Source of the DNA: Pseudoxanthomonas sangjuensis
GTDB lineage: Bacteria; Pseudomonadota; Gammaproteobacteria; Xanthomonadales; Xanthomonadaceae
Assembly (NCBI RefSeq): GCF_010211755.1
Contig: NZ_PDWR01000002.1
Span: forward strand, 62,001-126,000
Direction: 5' to 3'
Length of the DNA stretch: 64,000 nucleotides
Under the pieces are notes generated by a model. The model did not search any database. It was not told the origin of the DNA and saw nothing but the letters and a program-made list of their open reading frames with translations. The position numbers and the translations under genes are program-made. Position 1 is the first letter of the stretch; every line of letters begins with the position of its first letter. Shown piece by piece: positions 1 to 8,101 of the stretch.

Positions 1-936
1 CGCCGCGGCGAAGACAGGCCGTTGACCATCCTCGTCGCCACCTCCGGCGACACCGGCGCGGCGGTCGCGGCGGCGTTCCATCGCGTGCCGAACCTGCGCG
101 TGGTGGTGCTGTATCCGGACGGCCGCGTGTCGCCGCGGCAGGCGCACCAGCTTGGCTGTTTCGGCGACAACGTGGCGGCGCTGCGCGTCGCCGGCTCGTT
201 CGACGATTGCCAGGCGCTGGTCAAGCAGGCCCTGAACGACGCGCAGCTGCAGGCCGAAGCGCCGCTGAGTTCGGCCAACAGCATCAGCCTCGGCCGCCTG
301 CTGCCGCAGATGGGCTACTACGCGCATGCGGCGCTGGCGCATCGCGCCGCGACCGGCAATGCGCTGAACTTCGTGGTCCCGACCGGCAATCTTGGCAACG
401 CGCTCGCCGCGATCCTCGCCCGCGCGCTGGGCGTGCCGCTGGGCCACATCGTGCTGGCGACGAATGCGAACCGCGTGTTGCCGGATTACTTCCACGGCCG
501 CCGGTACACGCCGCAGGCCAGCGTGGCGACGATCGCGAACGCGATGGACGTGGGCGCGCCGAGCAATTTCGAGCGCCTGCGCTGGCTGTACCATGGCGAC
601 GACGAAGCGCTGCGCGCATCGTTCACCGCTTCGGCCGTGGACGATGCGGTGATCCGCGAAGTCATTTCCCGCCGGTTCGAAGAGCATGGCGAAATCTTCT
701 GCCCGCACACCGCGACGGCGGTGAGGGTGCTCGAGGACCTGCGCGCGTCGGGCCAGGACGGCGACTGGGCGGTCGCCGCGACCGCGCACCCGGCCAAGTT
801 CGAAAGCGTGGTCGAACCGCTGATCGGACGCGCGGTGGAGGTTCCGCCGGCCCTGAACGGACTGTTGCAGCGACCGGCGCGTGCCGAGCCGGTGCCGGCA
901 AGCTACGATGCGCTGAAACGGGCCATCCTGGCCTGA
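1..936 (+). CDS. thrC: Threonine synthase, 5'-truncated
   Basis: C-terminal part of threonine synthase, the PLP enzyme that converts O-phosphohomoserine to threonine in the cytoplasm. The reading frame is open from the first base of the window, so the start and the N-terminal domain with the PLP lysine lie upstream. About 311 residues are present. The visible segment starts near the SGDTGAA motif, which belongs to the PLP phosphate-binding region, and continues with the NFVVPTGNLGN segment typical of the family. The stop is at 934-936. OsmC starts 21 bases downstream on the same strand. Family call is firm; only the missing 5' end limits it. Confidence 0.93.
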   Translation, partial: RRGEDRPLTILVATSGDTGAAVAAAFHRVPNLRVVVLYPDGRVSPRQAHQLGCFGDNVAALRVAGSFDDCQALVKQALNDAQLQAEAPLSSANSISLGRLLPQMGYYAHAALAHRAATGNALNFVVPTGNLGNALAAILARALGVPLGHIVLATNANRVLPDYFHGRRYTPQASVATIANAMDVGAPSNFERLRWLYHGDDEALRASFTASAVDDAVIREVISRRFEEHGEIFCPHTATAVRVLEDLRASGQDGDWAVAATAHPAKFESVVEPLIGRAVEVPPALNGLLQRPARAEPVPASYDALKRAILA

Positions 937-957
937 CGACGCGAAAAGGGAGCGGGC

Positions 958-1443
958 ATGGCCGAAACGAAGTCATCGGAAGCGCGGACGATCGGCGTCA
1001 CGCTGACGCAGGAGCGGGACTACTCGTTCCGCGTGCATTTCGACGGCAGCGAAATCCCCGAACTGCTCACCGACGAATCCGCGCCGCTGGGCCACGACGC
1101 CGGCCCGAACCCGAGCCGCATGCTGCTGGCGGCGGTGGCCAACTGCCTGACCGCGAGCCTGCTGTTCGCGTTGCAGAAGTTCAAGAACCAGCCCGGCCAG
1201 CTCACCACCAGGGCCACCGCGACGATCGGCCGCAACGAGAAAGGCCGCGTCCGCATCCTCGGCATCGCGGCCGACATCCGGCTCGCCGAGCCGATTTCCG
1301 CGCACGCTTCGAGCGAGCGCCTGCTGGCCCAGTTCGAGAACTTCTGCACGGTCACCGAAAGCGTGCGCGGCGGCATCCCGGTCACGGTCCGGGTGACCGA
1401 CGGCGACGGCGTGCTGGTGCACGAGGGCTCGGAAATCGTCTGA
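958..1443 (+). CDS. OsmC/Ohr-family protein
   Basis: OsmC-like protein of 161 residues, a family of thiol peroxidases that reduce organic hydroperoxides. The fold covers nearly the whole length. A cysteine lies in the central helix (AVANCLTASLL) and a second one in NFCTVTESV; this spacing fits the peroxidatic and resolving cysteines of the family. A purine-rich Shine-Dalgarno (aaaagggagcggg) precedes the ATG. It sits between thrC and a small DUF1905 gene, which says little about substrate. Peroxidase activity is a family inference; some OsmC proteins have other or unknown roles. Confidence 0.85.
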   Translation: MAETKSSEARTIGVTLTQERDYSFRVHFDGSEIPELLTDESAPLGHDAGPNPSRMLLAAVANCLTASLLFALQKFKNQPGQLTTRATATIGRNEKGRVRILGIAADIRLAEPISAHASSERLLAQFENFCTVTESVRGGIPVTVRVTDGDGVLVHEGSEIV

Positions 1444-1469
1444 TCCACTTCCCTGGCGCAGGACCTGCG

Positions 1470-1808
1470 ATGCCTTCCCTCGTTGCGGATGCGGCCACCC
1501 ATTCGGTCTACGAATGCCGCTGCAAGCTGTGGAGATACGCCGGCAAGTCCGGCAATTGGCATTTCGTGAACCTGCCGGCGCGCGTGGCGCGGGAAATCCG
1601 CCTGGTGGACGCCGGCCCGCATCGGCCGGGCTTCGGATCGCTGCGGGTCGCGGCGACGATCGGCGCCACGACCTGGGAGACCTCGATCTTCCCCGCGGCC
1701 GGCGACAAGTCCTATCTGTTGCCGGTGAAGGCCGCCGTGCGCAGGGCCGAGGGCCTGCAGGAAGGCCGGATGGTGAAGCTGCGCCTGCGGGTGCGGCGCC
1801 GCGCCTGA
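1470..1808 (+). CDS. DUF1905 domain protein
   Basis: Small protein of 112 residues resembling the DUF1905 family, a compact beta-rich domain of unknown function. Supporting segments are the N-terminal CRCKLWRYAGKSGNWHFVNLP stretch, written here only to show its conserved Trp/Phe pattern, and the GDKSYLLPVKAAVRR segment near the C-terminus. There is no signal peptide or membrane segment. The ATG at 1470 lies 26 bases after the osmC stop, so co-transcription is likely. No enzymatic role can be assigned from sequence. Confidence 0.75.
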   Translation: MPSLVADAATHSVYECRCKLWRYAGKSGNWHFVNLPARVAREIRLVDAGPHRPGFGSLRVAATIGATTWETSIFPAAGDKSYLLPVKAAVRRAEGLQEGRMVKLRLRVRRRA

Positions 1809-1875
1809 GTCGGCGGGAAAGGCCGGGACGGGGCGCATTACCCGGCAAACCCCGGTTTCTGCGAAAATCCGGGCC

Positions 1876-2907
1876 ATGCAGATCAAGGGCAAGCCGACGT
1901 CGCTGGACATCGCGCACCTGGCCGGGGTTTCCCAACCGACCGTGTCGCGCGCGCTGCGCGGCAGCCCGATGGTCAACGAGGAAACCCGGCGCCGCATCCT
2001 CGAGATCGCCGAGCGGCTGAACTACAAGGTCGACAAGAATGCCTCGAACCTGCGCCGCCAGCACTCCGGCACGCTGGCGCTGCTGTTCTTCGAGGACCCG
2101 ACCCCGGACGATTCGGCGATCAACCCGTTCTTCCTGTCGATGCTCGGCTCGATCACCCGCGCCTGCGCCGAGCAGGGCTACGACCTGCTGATCTCGTTCC
2201 AGCAGCTTTCCACGAACTGGCACGTCGATTACGAGGACAGCAACAAGGCCGACGGCCTGATCCTGCTCGGCTACGGCGACTACCTGGAAGCGCAGCCGCG
2301 CCTGCAGCGGCTGGTCGAGCAGGGCACGCACTTCGTGCGCTGGGGCGCGGTGCAGCCGGGGCAGCCGGGCATCTCGATCGGCTGCGACAACTTCCAGGGC
2401 GGGCACGACATCGCCGCGCACCTGCTGGCGCAGGGACGCAGGCGGATCGCCTTCATCGGCCACGCATCGAACCACTACCCGGAATTCTTCGAGCGCTACC
2501 GCGGTTACGTCGAGGCGTTGCGCGGGGCCGGGATCGACGCCGACCCGAAGCTGCAGGTCGACGCGGTCACCACCGAACAGTCCGGCGTCGAGGCGATCGA
2601 CGAATTGCTGGCGCGCCGGGCGCAGTTCGACGCGGTGTTCGCCGCCAGCGACCTGATCGCGATCGGCGCGATGAAGGCGCTGCACGAGCGCGGGCTGAAG
2701 GTGCCGGGCGACGTGGCGGTGGCCGGCTTCGACGACATCCCGATGGCCGGCTTCGTCAACCCGAGCCTGTCGACGGTGCAGCAGGACACCAAGGCGGCCG
2801 GGCAGATCCTGGTCGAAAGCCTGATCCGGCTGGTCAACGGCGAGCCGGTCGAGAGCCGGACGATTCCGGTGAAGCTGATGTTGCGCAGATCGTCCGGCGC
2901 GCCCTGA
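1876..2907 (+). CDS. LacI-family transcriptional regulator (glucan locus)
   Basis: LacI/GalR-type repressor of 343 residues. A helix-turn-helix lies at about residues 8-28 (LDIAHLAGVSQPTVSRALRG), followed by the hinge helix and a periplasmic-binding-protein-like effector domain from about residue 62. It ends tail to tail with the alpha-amylase gene and stands beside amylase, sugar transporter, alpha-glucosidase and TonB receptor genes, so it probably controls maltose or maltodextrin use. A 15-bp palindrome-containing element found at 6334-6348 and, inverted, at 12056-12070 is the likely operator. The inducer is not known from sequence. Confidence 0.92.
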   Translation: MQIKGKPTSLDIAHLAGVSQPTVSRALRGSPMVNEETRRRILEIAERLNYKVDKNASNLRRQHSGTLALLFFEDPTPDDSAINPFFLSMLGSITRACAEQGYDLLISFQQLSTNWHVDYEDSNKADGLILLGYGDYLEAQPRLQRLVEQGTHFVRWGAVQPGQPGISIGCDNFQGGHDIAAHLLAQGRRRIAFIGHASNHYPEFFERYRGYVEALRGAGIDADPKLQVDAVTTEQSGVEAIDELLARRAQFDAVFAASDLIAIGAMKALHERGLKVPGDVAVAGFDDIPMAGFVNPSLSTVQQDTKAAGQILVESLIRLVNGEPVESRTIPVKLMLRRSSGAP

Positions 2908-2925
2908 TCGCCCCCGCGACAGGGA

Positions 2926-4599
2926 TCAGCGGTTCTTGCGCGCCATCGAATCGGCCAGCCGCGCGCGCAGGTCCTCGTTCGTCAGCGGCTTGTCGAAGAA
3001 CAGCACGCGCACGCCGTGGGCGGGGACCTCGAGCGAAACGGCGTCGCCGATCCGCACCGCCTCGCCGCTGAAGCCGTCGCGCCAGTCGCCGGCCTGCACG
3101 TAGTCGTTCACCTCGATCCGCGTCGCCGCGCCGCCCTTGTTCAGCAGCACCAGCGCGGTCTGCGCCGCGCCGTCGTGCTCGTAGACGCGGTAGAACGCGG
3201 CTTCGTCGCCCTGCAGTTTCAGGTTCAGCTGCAGGCCGCGCTGCAACGCGACCGACCCGCGGCGCAGGTTGGCGATGCGCTTCAGGTTCCGGTAGATCGG
3301 GCTGCGCGGCGCGGCGTCGATGCGTTCCTGGCCGAAATAGTTGCGGTTGCCGCCGTGTTCGGCGCGGCCGCGCATGAAGCCGGTTTCCGAGCCGTAGTAG
3401 ATCGCCGGGATGCCGCGCGCGGTGAACAGCCAGTTGTTGGCGTCGATGAAGCCTTCGTCGCTGGCGTCGATCCGCGCCATGTCGTGGTTGTCGTAGAAGG
3501 TGACCAGGTCGTACGGGTTGGCGTACGGGCCGTCCTCCAGGTACAGCGCCTTGCCCAGTTCGGCGAAGTCGCTGCCGGGCTTCTCGAACGTCTCCTGCAG
3601 CTTCCCCCGCAGCGGGAAGTCGAGCACGCTGATCCCGCCATTGCGCGCCAGGGTATGCCCGGCGATCGCCGCGGCGTCGTAGTTGAAGTCCTCGCCGAAC
3701 ATGAAGAAGCCGGGGTGCCTGGCGCGGATGCGGTCGGCGAAGGCCTTCCAGAAACGGTGCGGCATCCAGCCGATGGTGTCGATGCGGAACGCGGCCGCGC
3801 CTTGCTCCACCCACTGTTCGTAGGCGCCAGCCAGGTAGTCGAGCACGGCCGGGTTGTCTTCGGCCAGGTCGGACAGCTGCGCCAGCCCGCCATGCGTGTT
3901 GTAGAACGCGTGCAGCGGGTTGTGCGCGGGGTCGAGCCGGTCGGGCGCGAGGTTCTGATGGTCGGCGACCCGCTTGCCGCGATTGTCGTAGATCCTGCCG
4001 AAGCCCGGTTGCTCCCGCGTCATCGAATACGCGGGCGAGCCGTGGTTGCCGACGATGTCGAGGACCACGTCTAGGCCGTCGGCCTTCATCGCCCTGGTGA
4101 AGCCGGCGAAGTCGAGGCCCTTGCTCGGCAGGTGTTCGTCGAGCTTGTAGAAGTTGACGCCCCAGTAACCGTGGTAGCCGGTCTTGCCCTGGTCGCTGAG
4201 GAAGCCGCCCCAGCGCGCCGGCGTGCCGCCGGTGAAGGCTTCGTCCGGGTTGTCGACGATCGGGGTCACCCACACCGCGTCGAAGCCCATGTCGTGGATG
4301 TAACCGGCGTTGTCGACGATGCCCTTGAAGTCGCCGCCGAGGTAGCCGATGTTGTCGCTCTCGCCTTCCGGCACGCCCGGCGTCGGCCGGTCGAAGGTGT
4401 GCAGCGGGCCCTTGGCCTGGTCGCGGTGGTCGTTGGACGGATCGCCGTTGACGAAGCGGTCGGTCAGCACGAAGTAGATCGCCTTGCTGGCGAACGGCTC
4501 GGTGGTGCCGAAGAAATCCCCGGCGAAGGCGGCGCCCGGCAGCAACAGGCCGAGCAGGGCGAGCGACAGCGGGCGGAGCGGCATCGGCGGCGACCTCAT
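2926..4599 (-). CDS. Secreted alpha-amylase family enzyme (GH13)
   Basis: Exported glycoside hydrolase family 13 enzyme of 557 residues, expected to cleave alpha-1,4 glucans in the periplasm or outside the cell. Residues 1-26 form a signal peptide ending AFA. The catalytic residues are visible as Asp274 in AFRIDTIGW, Glu303 in FGEDF and Asp373 in YDNHD. A beta-sandwich C domain closes the protein. The ATG at 4599 overlaps the stop of the upstream transporter gene (ATGA), which favours translational coupling; a second in-frame ATG at 4584 is an alternative. Cyclodextrin or neopullulanase-type specificity cannot be excluded. Confidence 0.92.
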   Translation of the reverse strand: MRSPPMPLRPLSLALLGLLLPGAAFAGDFFGTTEPFASKAIYFVLTDRFVNGDPSNDHRDQAKGPLHTFDRPTPGVPEGESDNIGYLGGDFKGIVDNAGYIHDMGFDAVWVTPIVDNPDEAFTGGTPARWGGFLSDQGKTGYHGYWGVNFYKLDEHLPSKGLDFAGFTRAMKADGLDVVLDIVGNHGSPAYSMTREQPGFGRIYDNRGKRVADHQNLAPDRLDPAHNPLHAFYNTHGGLAQLSDLAEDNPAVLDYLAGAYEQWVEQGAAAFRIDTIGWMPHRFWKAFADRIRARHPGFFMFGEDFNYDAAAIAGHTLARNGGISVLDFPLRGKLQETFEKPGSDFAELGKALYLEDGPYANPYDLVTFYDNHDMARIDASDEGFIDANNWLFTARGIPAIYYGSETGFMRGRAEHGGNRNYFGQERIDAAPRSPIYRNLKRIANLRRGSVALQRGLQLNLKLQGDEAAFYRVYEHDGAAQTALVLLNKGGAATRIEVNDYVQAGDWRDGFSGEAVRIGDAVSLEVPAHGVRVLFFDKPLTNEDLRARLADSMARKNR

Positions 4600-6104
4600 G
4601 CGGCGGGCGCCGGTTGCGCCTGCGCCTCGGGTTCGCGCACCAGCAGCACGCACAACCCGGAGACGATCAGGCTGGCGCCGCCCAGCATCAGGATGCGGAT
4701 CGGTTCGCCGCCGAACACCTTGGCCAGCAGGAATCCCAGCGAGCTGACCGCGACCAGCTGCGGGATCACGATGAAGAAGTTGAAGATGCCCATGTACACG
4801 CCCATCTTCGCCGCCGGCACGCTGTCGGACAGCAGGGCGTACGGCATCGACAGGATCGAGGCCCAGGCGCAGCCGACCCCGACCATCGACAGCAGCAGCC
4901 ACTGCGGGTCGCGGAGGAAGGCGATCGACAGCAGGCCGAGGCCGCCGAGCACGACGTTGACCAGGTGGGTCAGGCGCAGGCCGAAACGGCGCGCCATCCA
5001 CGGCAGCGCGATCGCCGCCAGCGCGGCGAAGCCGTTGTAGGCGGCGAACAGCACGCCGACCCAGTTCGCGCCCTCGTTCCACGCCGCGGACGCGGTGTCG
5101 GTGGTGCCGTAGTGCAGCTTGGTCACCGCCGACGTGGTGTAGATCCACATCGCGAACAGGCCGAACCACGAGAAGAACTGCACCACCGCGAGCTGGCGCA
5201 TCGTGCGCGGCATGTCGTGCAGGTCGGCGGTGAGCGTCGCCAGCAGCGAGCGCGGCGACAGCCGCGCGGCGACCAGGCGCAGCAGGCCGTACGCCAGCGG
5301 CAGCCCGGCCAGCACGTACAGCAGCTTGTCCCAGCCGAAATGCCAGACCGCGGCGAGGCCGACGAGGCCCGCCGCCAGCCACGGCACGCCGCCCGCGGGC
5401 GAGGGCACCTTCGCTTCGCCGCGCGCCGTCTCGGCCGGCGGATCGGCGTCGGCGAACGACTGCAGCACTTCCGGCGGGTACTCGCGCGTGCGCAGCACCG
5501 TCCACAGGATCGCGAGGAACAGCACCGCGCCGCCGGCGTAGAACGCGAAGCGCACCGTGTCCGGCACCTGTCCCGGCCCCGCGGTGTTGGCGACGCCGGC
5601 CTTGGCCAGCAGCCACGGCAGCATGCTCGCGACCACCGAGCCGACGCCGATGAAGAAACTCTGCATCGCATAGCCGGCCGGGCGCTGCTTCGGCGAGAGC
5701 TGGTCGCCGACGAAGGCGCGGAACGGCTCCATCGACACGTTCAGCGATGCGTCGAGGATCCACAGCGTGCCGGCGGCGATCCACAGCTGCGGCGAATCCG
5801 GCATCACCAGCAGCGCGGCGGTCGAGAAGATCGCGCCGGCGAGGAAGTAGGGGCGGCGCCGGCCGAGCCGGGTCCAGGTGCGGTCGGAGAAGTGGCCGAT
5901 GATCGGCTGCACGATCAAGCCGGTCAGCGGCGCGGCGATCCACAGGCCGGGCACCTGCTCCATGTCCGCGCCGAGGGTCTGGAAGATGCGGCTGACGTTG
6001 GCGTTCTGCAGCGCGAAGCCGAACTGGATGCCGAGGAAGCCGAAGCACATGTTCCAGATCTGCCAGAACGAGAGTGACGGCTTGTGGTGCGAGGGTTGGC
6101 TCAT
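4596..6104 (-). CDS. MFS sugar (maltose-type) transporter
   Basis: Inner-membrane major facilitator of 502 residues, about 12 hydrophobic segments, resembling the SLC45-like sugar/proton symporters found in starch and maltose loci. MFS motif A is seen as [14 protein letters not shown] between helices 2 and 3. The start at 6104 ([19 protein letters not shown]) is chosen because it leads directly into the first helix; a longer upstream reading frame has no transporter homology pattern. It is the first gene of a two-gene minus-strand unit with the amylase and is divergent from the alpha-glucosidase. Maltose or maltodextrin as substrate is inferred from context. Confidence 0.88.
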   Translation of the reverse strand: MSQPSHHKPSLSFWQIWNMCFGFLGIQFGFALQNANVSRIFQTLGADMEQVPGLWIAAPLTGLIVQPIIGHFSDRTWTRLGRRRPYFLAGAIFSTAALLVMPDSPQLWIAAGTLWILDASLNVSMEPFRAFVGDQLSPKQRPAGYAMQSFFIGVGSVVASMLPWLLAKAGVANTAGPGQVPDTVRFAFYAGGAVLFLAILWTVLRTREYPPEVLQSFADADPPAETARGEAKVPSPAGGVPWLAAGLVGLAAVWHFGWDKLLYVLAGLPLAYGLLRLVAARLSPRSLLATLTADLHDMPRTMRQLAVVQFFSWFGLFAMWIYTTSAVTKLHYGTTDTASAAWNEGANWVGVLFAAYNGFAALAAIALPWMARRFGLRLTHLVNVVLGGLGLLSIAFLRDPQWLLLSMVGVGCAWASILSMPYALLSDSVPAAKMGVYMGIFNFFIVIPQLVAVSSLGFLLAKVFGGEPIRILMLGGASLIVSGLCVLLVREPEAQAQPAPAA

Positions 6105-6453
6105 GCGTTGCGTCTTGGTCGGCCCGTGGCGGGTGGCGACATGTTGCCGGTGAAGCGGCGGGATTCCATGCTGCACTGCAAACACGCGGCGATCGCGGCG
6201 CCCGCGCACGGACGCGCGGCGTGCATGTCGCGGCGGCCGGGGAAACGCCGGTTTTTGCCGGGCTTTCCGCGATTCCGGCGCGAACCGGCCGTGCGGCGGG
6301 CGCGGATCGCGACGATTCCGGGGCGCGATCGGCTGCATACGTATTCATCGGTGTCATGCCGTTCGGGCCATGTCGTCGCGGTGGGCGCCGTGGAATAGTT
6401 CCGCCCCACTGCGCACGCCGTCGTGCGCGACGGAATGCTGCTCGGGAGCGGGG
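6105..6453. promoter_or_regulatory. Divergent promoter region of the glucan locus (349 bp, no gene)
   Basis: Non-coding region between the divergent transporter/amylase unit and the alpha-glucosidase gene. It must hold both promoters. The one clear element is the ATACGTAT-centred palindrome at 6334-6348. I cannot place convincing -35/-10 pairs. No RNA gene or other hairpin of note is seen. Confidence 0.6.
6334..6348. promoter_or_regulatory. Putative LacI-type operator, copy 1
   Basis: Sequence tgcatacgtattcat with the palindromic core ATACGTAT. The same 15 bases occur as the reverse complement at 12056-12070 ahead of the TonB receptor gene. Even-length palindromes with a central CG are typical of LacI-family operators. 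The regulator at 1876-2907 is the obvious candidate binder; binding itself is inferred. Confidence 0.65.
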
Positions 6454-8070
6454 ATGGCGACGAAACGATGGTGGCGCGGCGCGGTGATCTACCAGATCTA
6501 TCCGCGCAGCTTCATGGACACGAACGGCGATGGCGTCGGCGACCTGCCGGGCATCATCGACAAGCTCGGCCATGTCGCCAGCCTCGGCGTGGACGGCATC
6601 TGGATCTCGCCGTTCTTCAAGTCGCCGATGGCCGACTTCGGTTACGACATCGCCGACTACCGCGACGTCGATCCCCTGTTCGGCACGCTCGCGGACTTCG
6701 ACCGCCTGCTGGCGAAGGCGCATTCGCTGGGCCTGAAGGTGATGATCGACCAGGTGCTGAGCCATTGCTCGGCCGAGCACGAGTGGTTCCGCGAAAGCCG
6801 GCAGAGCCGCGACAACCCGAAGGCCGACTGGTTCGTCTGGGCCGACGCGAAGCCGGACGGCACCGCGCCGAACAACTGGATGTCGATCTTCGGCGGCGTG
6901 GCCTGGCGCTGGGAACCGCGCCGCGAGCAGTACTACCTGCACAACTTCCTGGCCGCGCAGCCCGACCTGAACTTCCACAACCCGGAGGTGCGCAAGGCGA
7001 CGCTGGAGAACGTGAAGTTCTGGGCCGACAGGGGCGTCGACGGTTTCCGCCTGGACGCGATCAACTTCTGCTTCCACGACGCGCAGTTGCGCGACAACCC
7101 GGCCAAGCCGAAGGAACTGCGCGTGGGCCGCGGCTTCAGCGCGGACAATCCCTACGCCTACCAGTACCACTACCACAACAACACGCAGCCGGAGAACCTG
7201 GCCTTCCTCGAGGAACTGCGCGCGCTGCTGGACAAGTACGACGACGTCGCGGCGCTCGGCGAGATCTCGTCCGAGGATTCGCTGGCGACCACGGCCGAGT
7301 ACACCGCGCGCGGCCGCCTGCACATGGGCTACAGCTTCGAGCTGCTGACCGACGACTTCAGCGCCGGCTACATCCGCGGCACGGTCGAGCGGCTGGAGGC
7401 GGCGATGCAGGAAGGCTGGCCGTGCTGGGCGATCTCCAACCACGACGTGCAACGCGCGGTGACCCGCTGGGGCCGCGGCGACGAATCGGCGGAATTCGCT
7501 TCGCAACTGGTCGCGCTGGTCTGCTCGCTGCGCGGCTCGGTGTGCCTGTACCAGGGCGAGGAACTGGGCCTGCCGGAAGCGGACGTGCCCTACGAGGCGC
7601 TGCAGGATCCGTACGGCAAGACCTTCTGGCCGAACTTCAAGGGCCGCGACGGTTGCCGCACGCCGGTGCCGTGGGACGGCGCCGACGGCGCCGGCTTCAC
7701 CACCGGCAAGCCGTGGCTGCCGATCCCGGACGCGCACCGCGCGCTGAGCGTGTCGGAGCAGGACAGGAAGGCGGATTCGACCTTGCACCGCGTGCGCCGC
7801 TTCCTCGCCTGGCGCAACACGCAGCCGGCGCTGCGCGAAGGCGGGATCCGCTTCGTCGACGCGCCGGAACCGGTGCTTGCGTTCGTGCGCGAGACCGATG
7901 CGGACAAGCTGCTGGTCGCATTCAACCTCTCGGCCGATGCGGTCGAATGGACGCCGCCGGCCGGCCTGGCGCTGCAGCCGATCGAAGGCCATGGCCTGCT
8001 TGCCGGGTGCGCGGCCGGCGGGAAACTGCGATTGCCGCCGCGCGGGGTCTACTACGCCCGCGTCGGCTGA
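6454..8070 (+). CDS. Alpha-glucosidase (GH13, oligo-1,6/alpha-1,4 type)
   Basis: Cytoplasmic glycoside hydrolase family 13 enzyme of 538 residues without a signal peptide, expected to hydrolyse maltose or short maltodextrins to glucose after uptake. The N-terminus WWRGAVIYQIYPRSF and the following DTNGDGVGDL segment are hallmarks of alpha-glucosidases of this type. Catalytic residues are Asp201 (FRLDAINF), Glu270 (LGEISSED) and Asp331 (SNHDVQR). The ATG at 6454 is chosen because the recognisable N-terminus starts there; upstream codons look non-coding. It is followed closely by the pullulanase-type gene. Exact linkage preference is not decidable from sequence. Confidence 0.92.
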   Translation: MATKRWWRGAVIYQIYPRSFMDTNGDGVGDLPGIIDKLGHVASLGVDGIWISPFFKSPMADFGYDIADYRDVDPLFGTLADFDRLLAKAHSLGLKVMIDQVLSHCSAEHEWFRESRQSRDNPKADWFVWADAKPDGTAPNNWMSIFGGVAWRWEPRREQYYLHNFLAAQPDLNFHNPEVRKATLENVKFWADRGVDGFRLDAINFCFHDAQLRDNPAKPKELRVGRGFSADNPYAYQYHYHNNTQPENLAFLEELRALLDKYDDVAALGEISSEDSLATTAEYTARGRLHMGYSFELLTDDFSAGYIRGTVERLEAAMQEGWPCWAISNHDVQRAVTRWGRGDESAEFASQLVALVCSLRGSVCLYQGEELGLPEADVPYEALQDPYGKTFWPNFKGRDGCRTPVPWDGADGAGFTTGKPWLPIPDAHRALSVSEQDRKADSTLHRVRRFLAWRNTQPALREGGIRFVDAPEPVLAFVRETDADKLLVAFNLSADAVEWTPPAGLALQPIEGHGLLAGCAAGGKLRLPPRGVYYARVG

Positions 8071-8101
8071 TGCCGGGCCGGGGAGGGCAGGCGTGGATCG
8101 G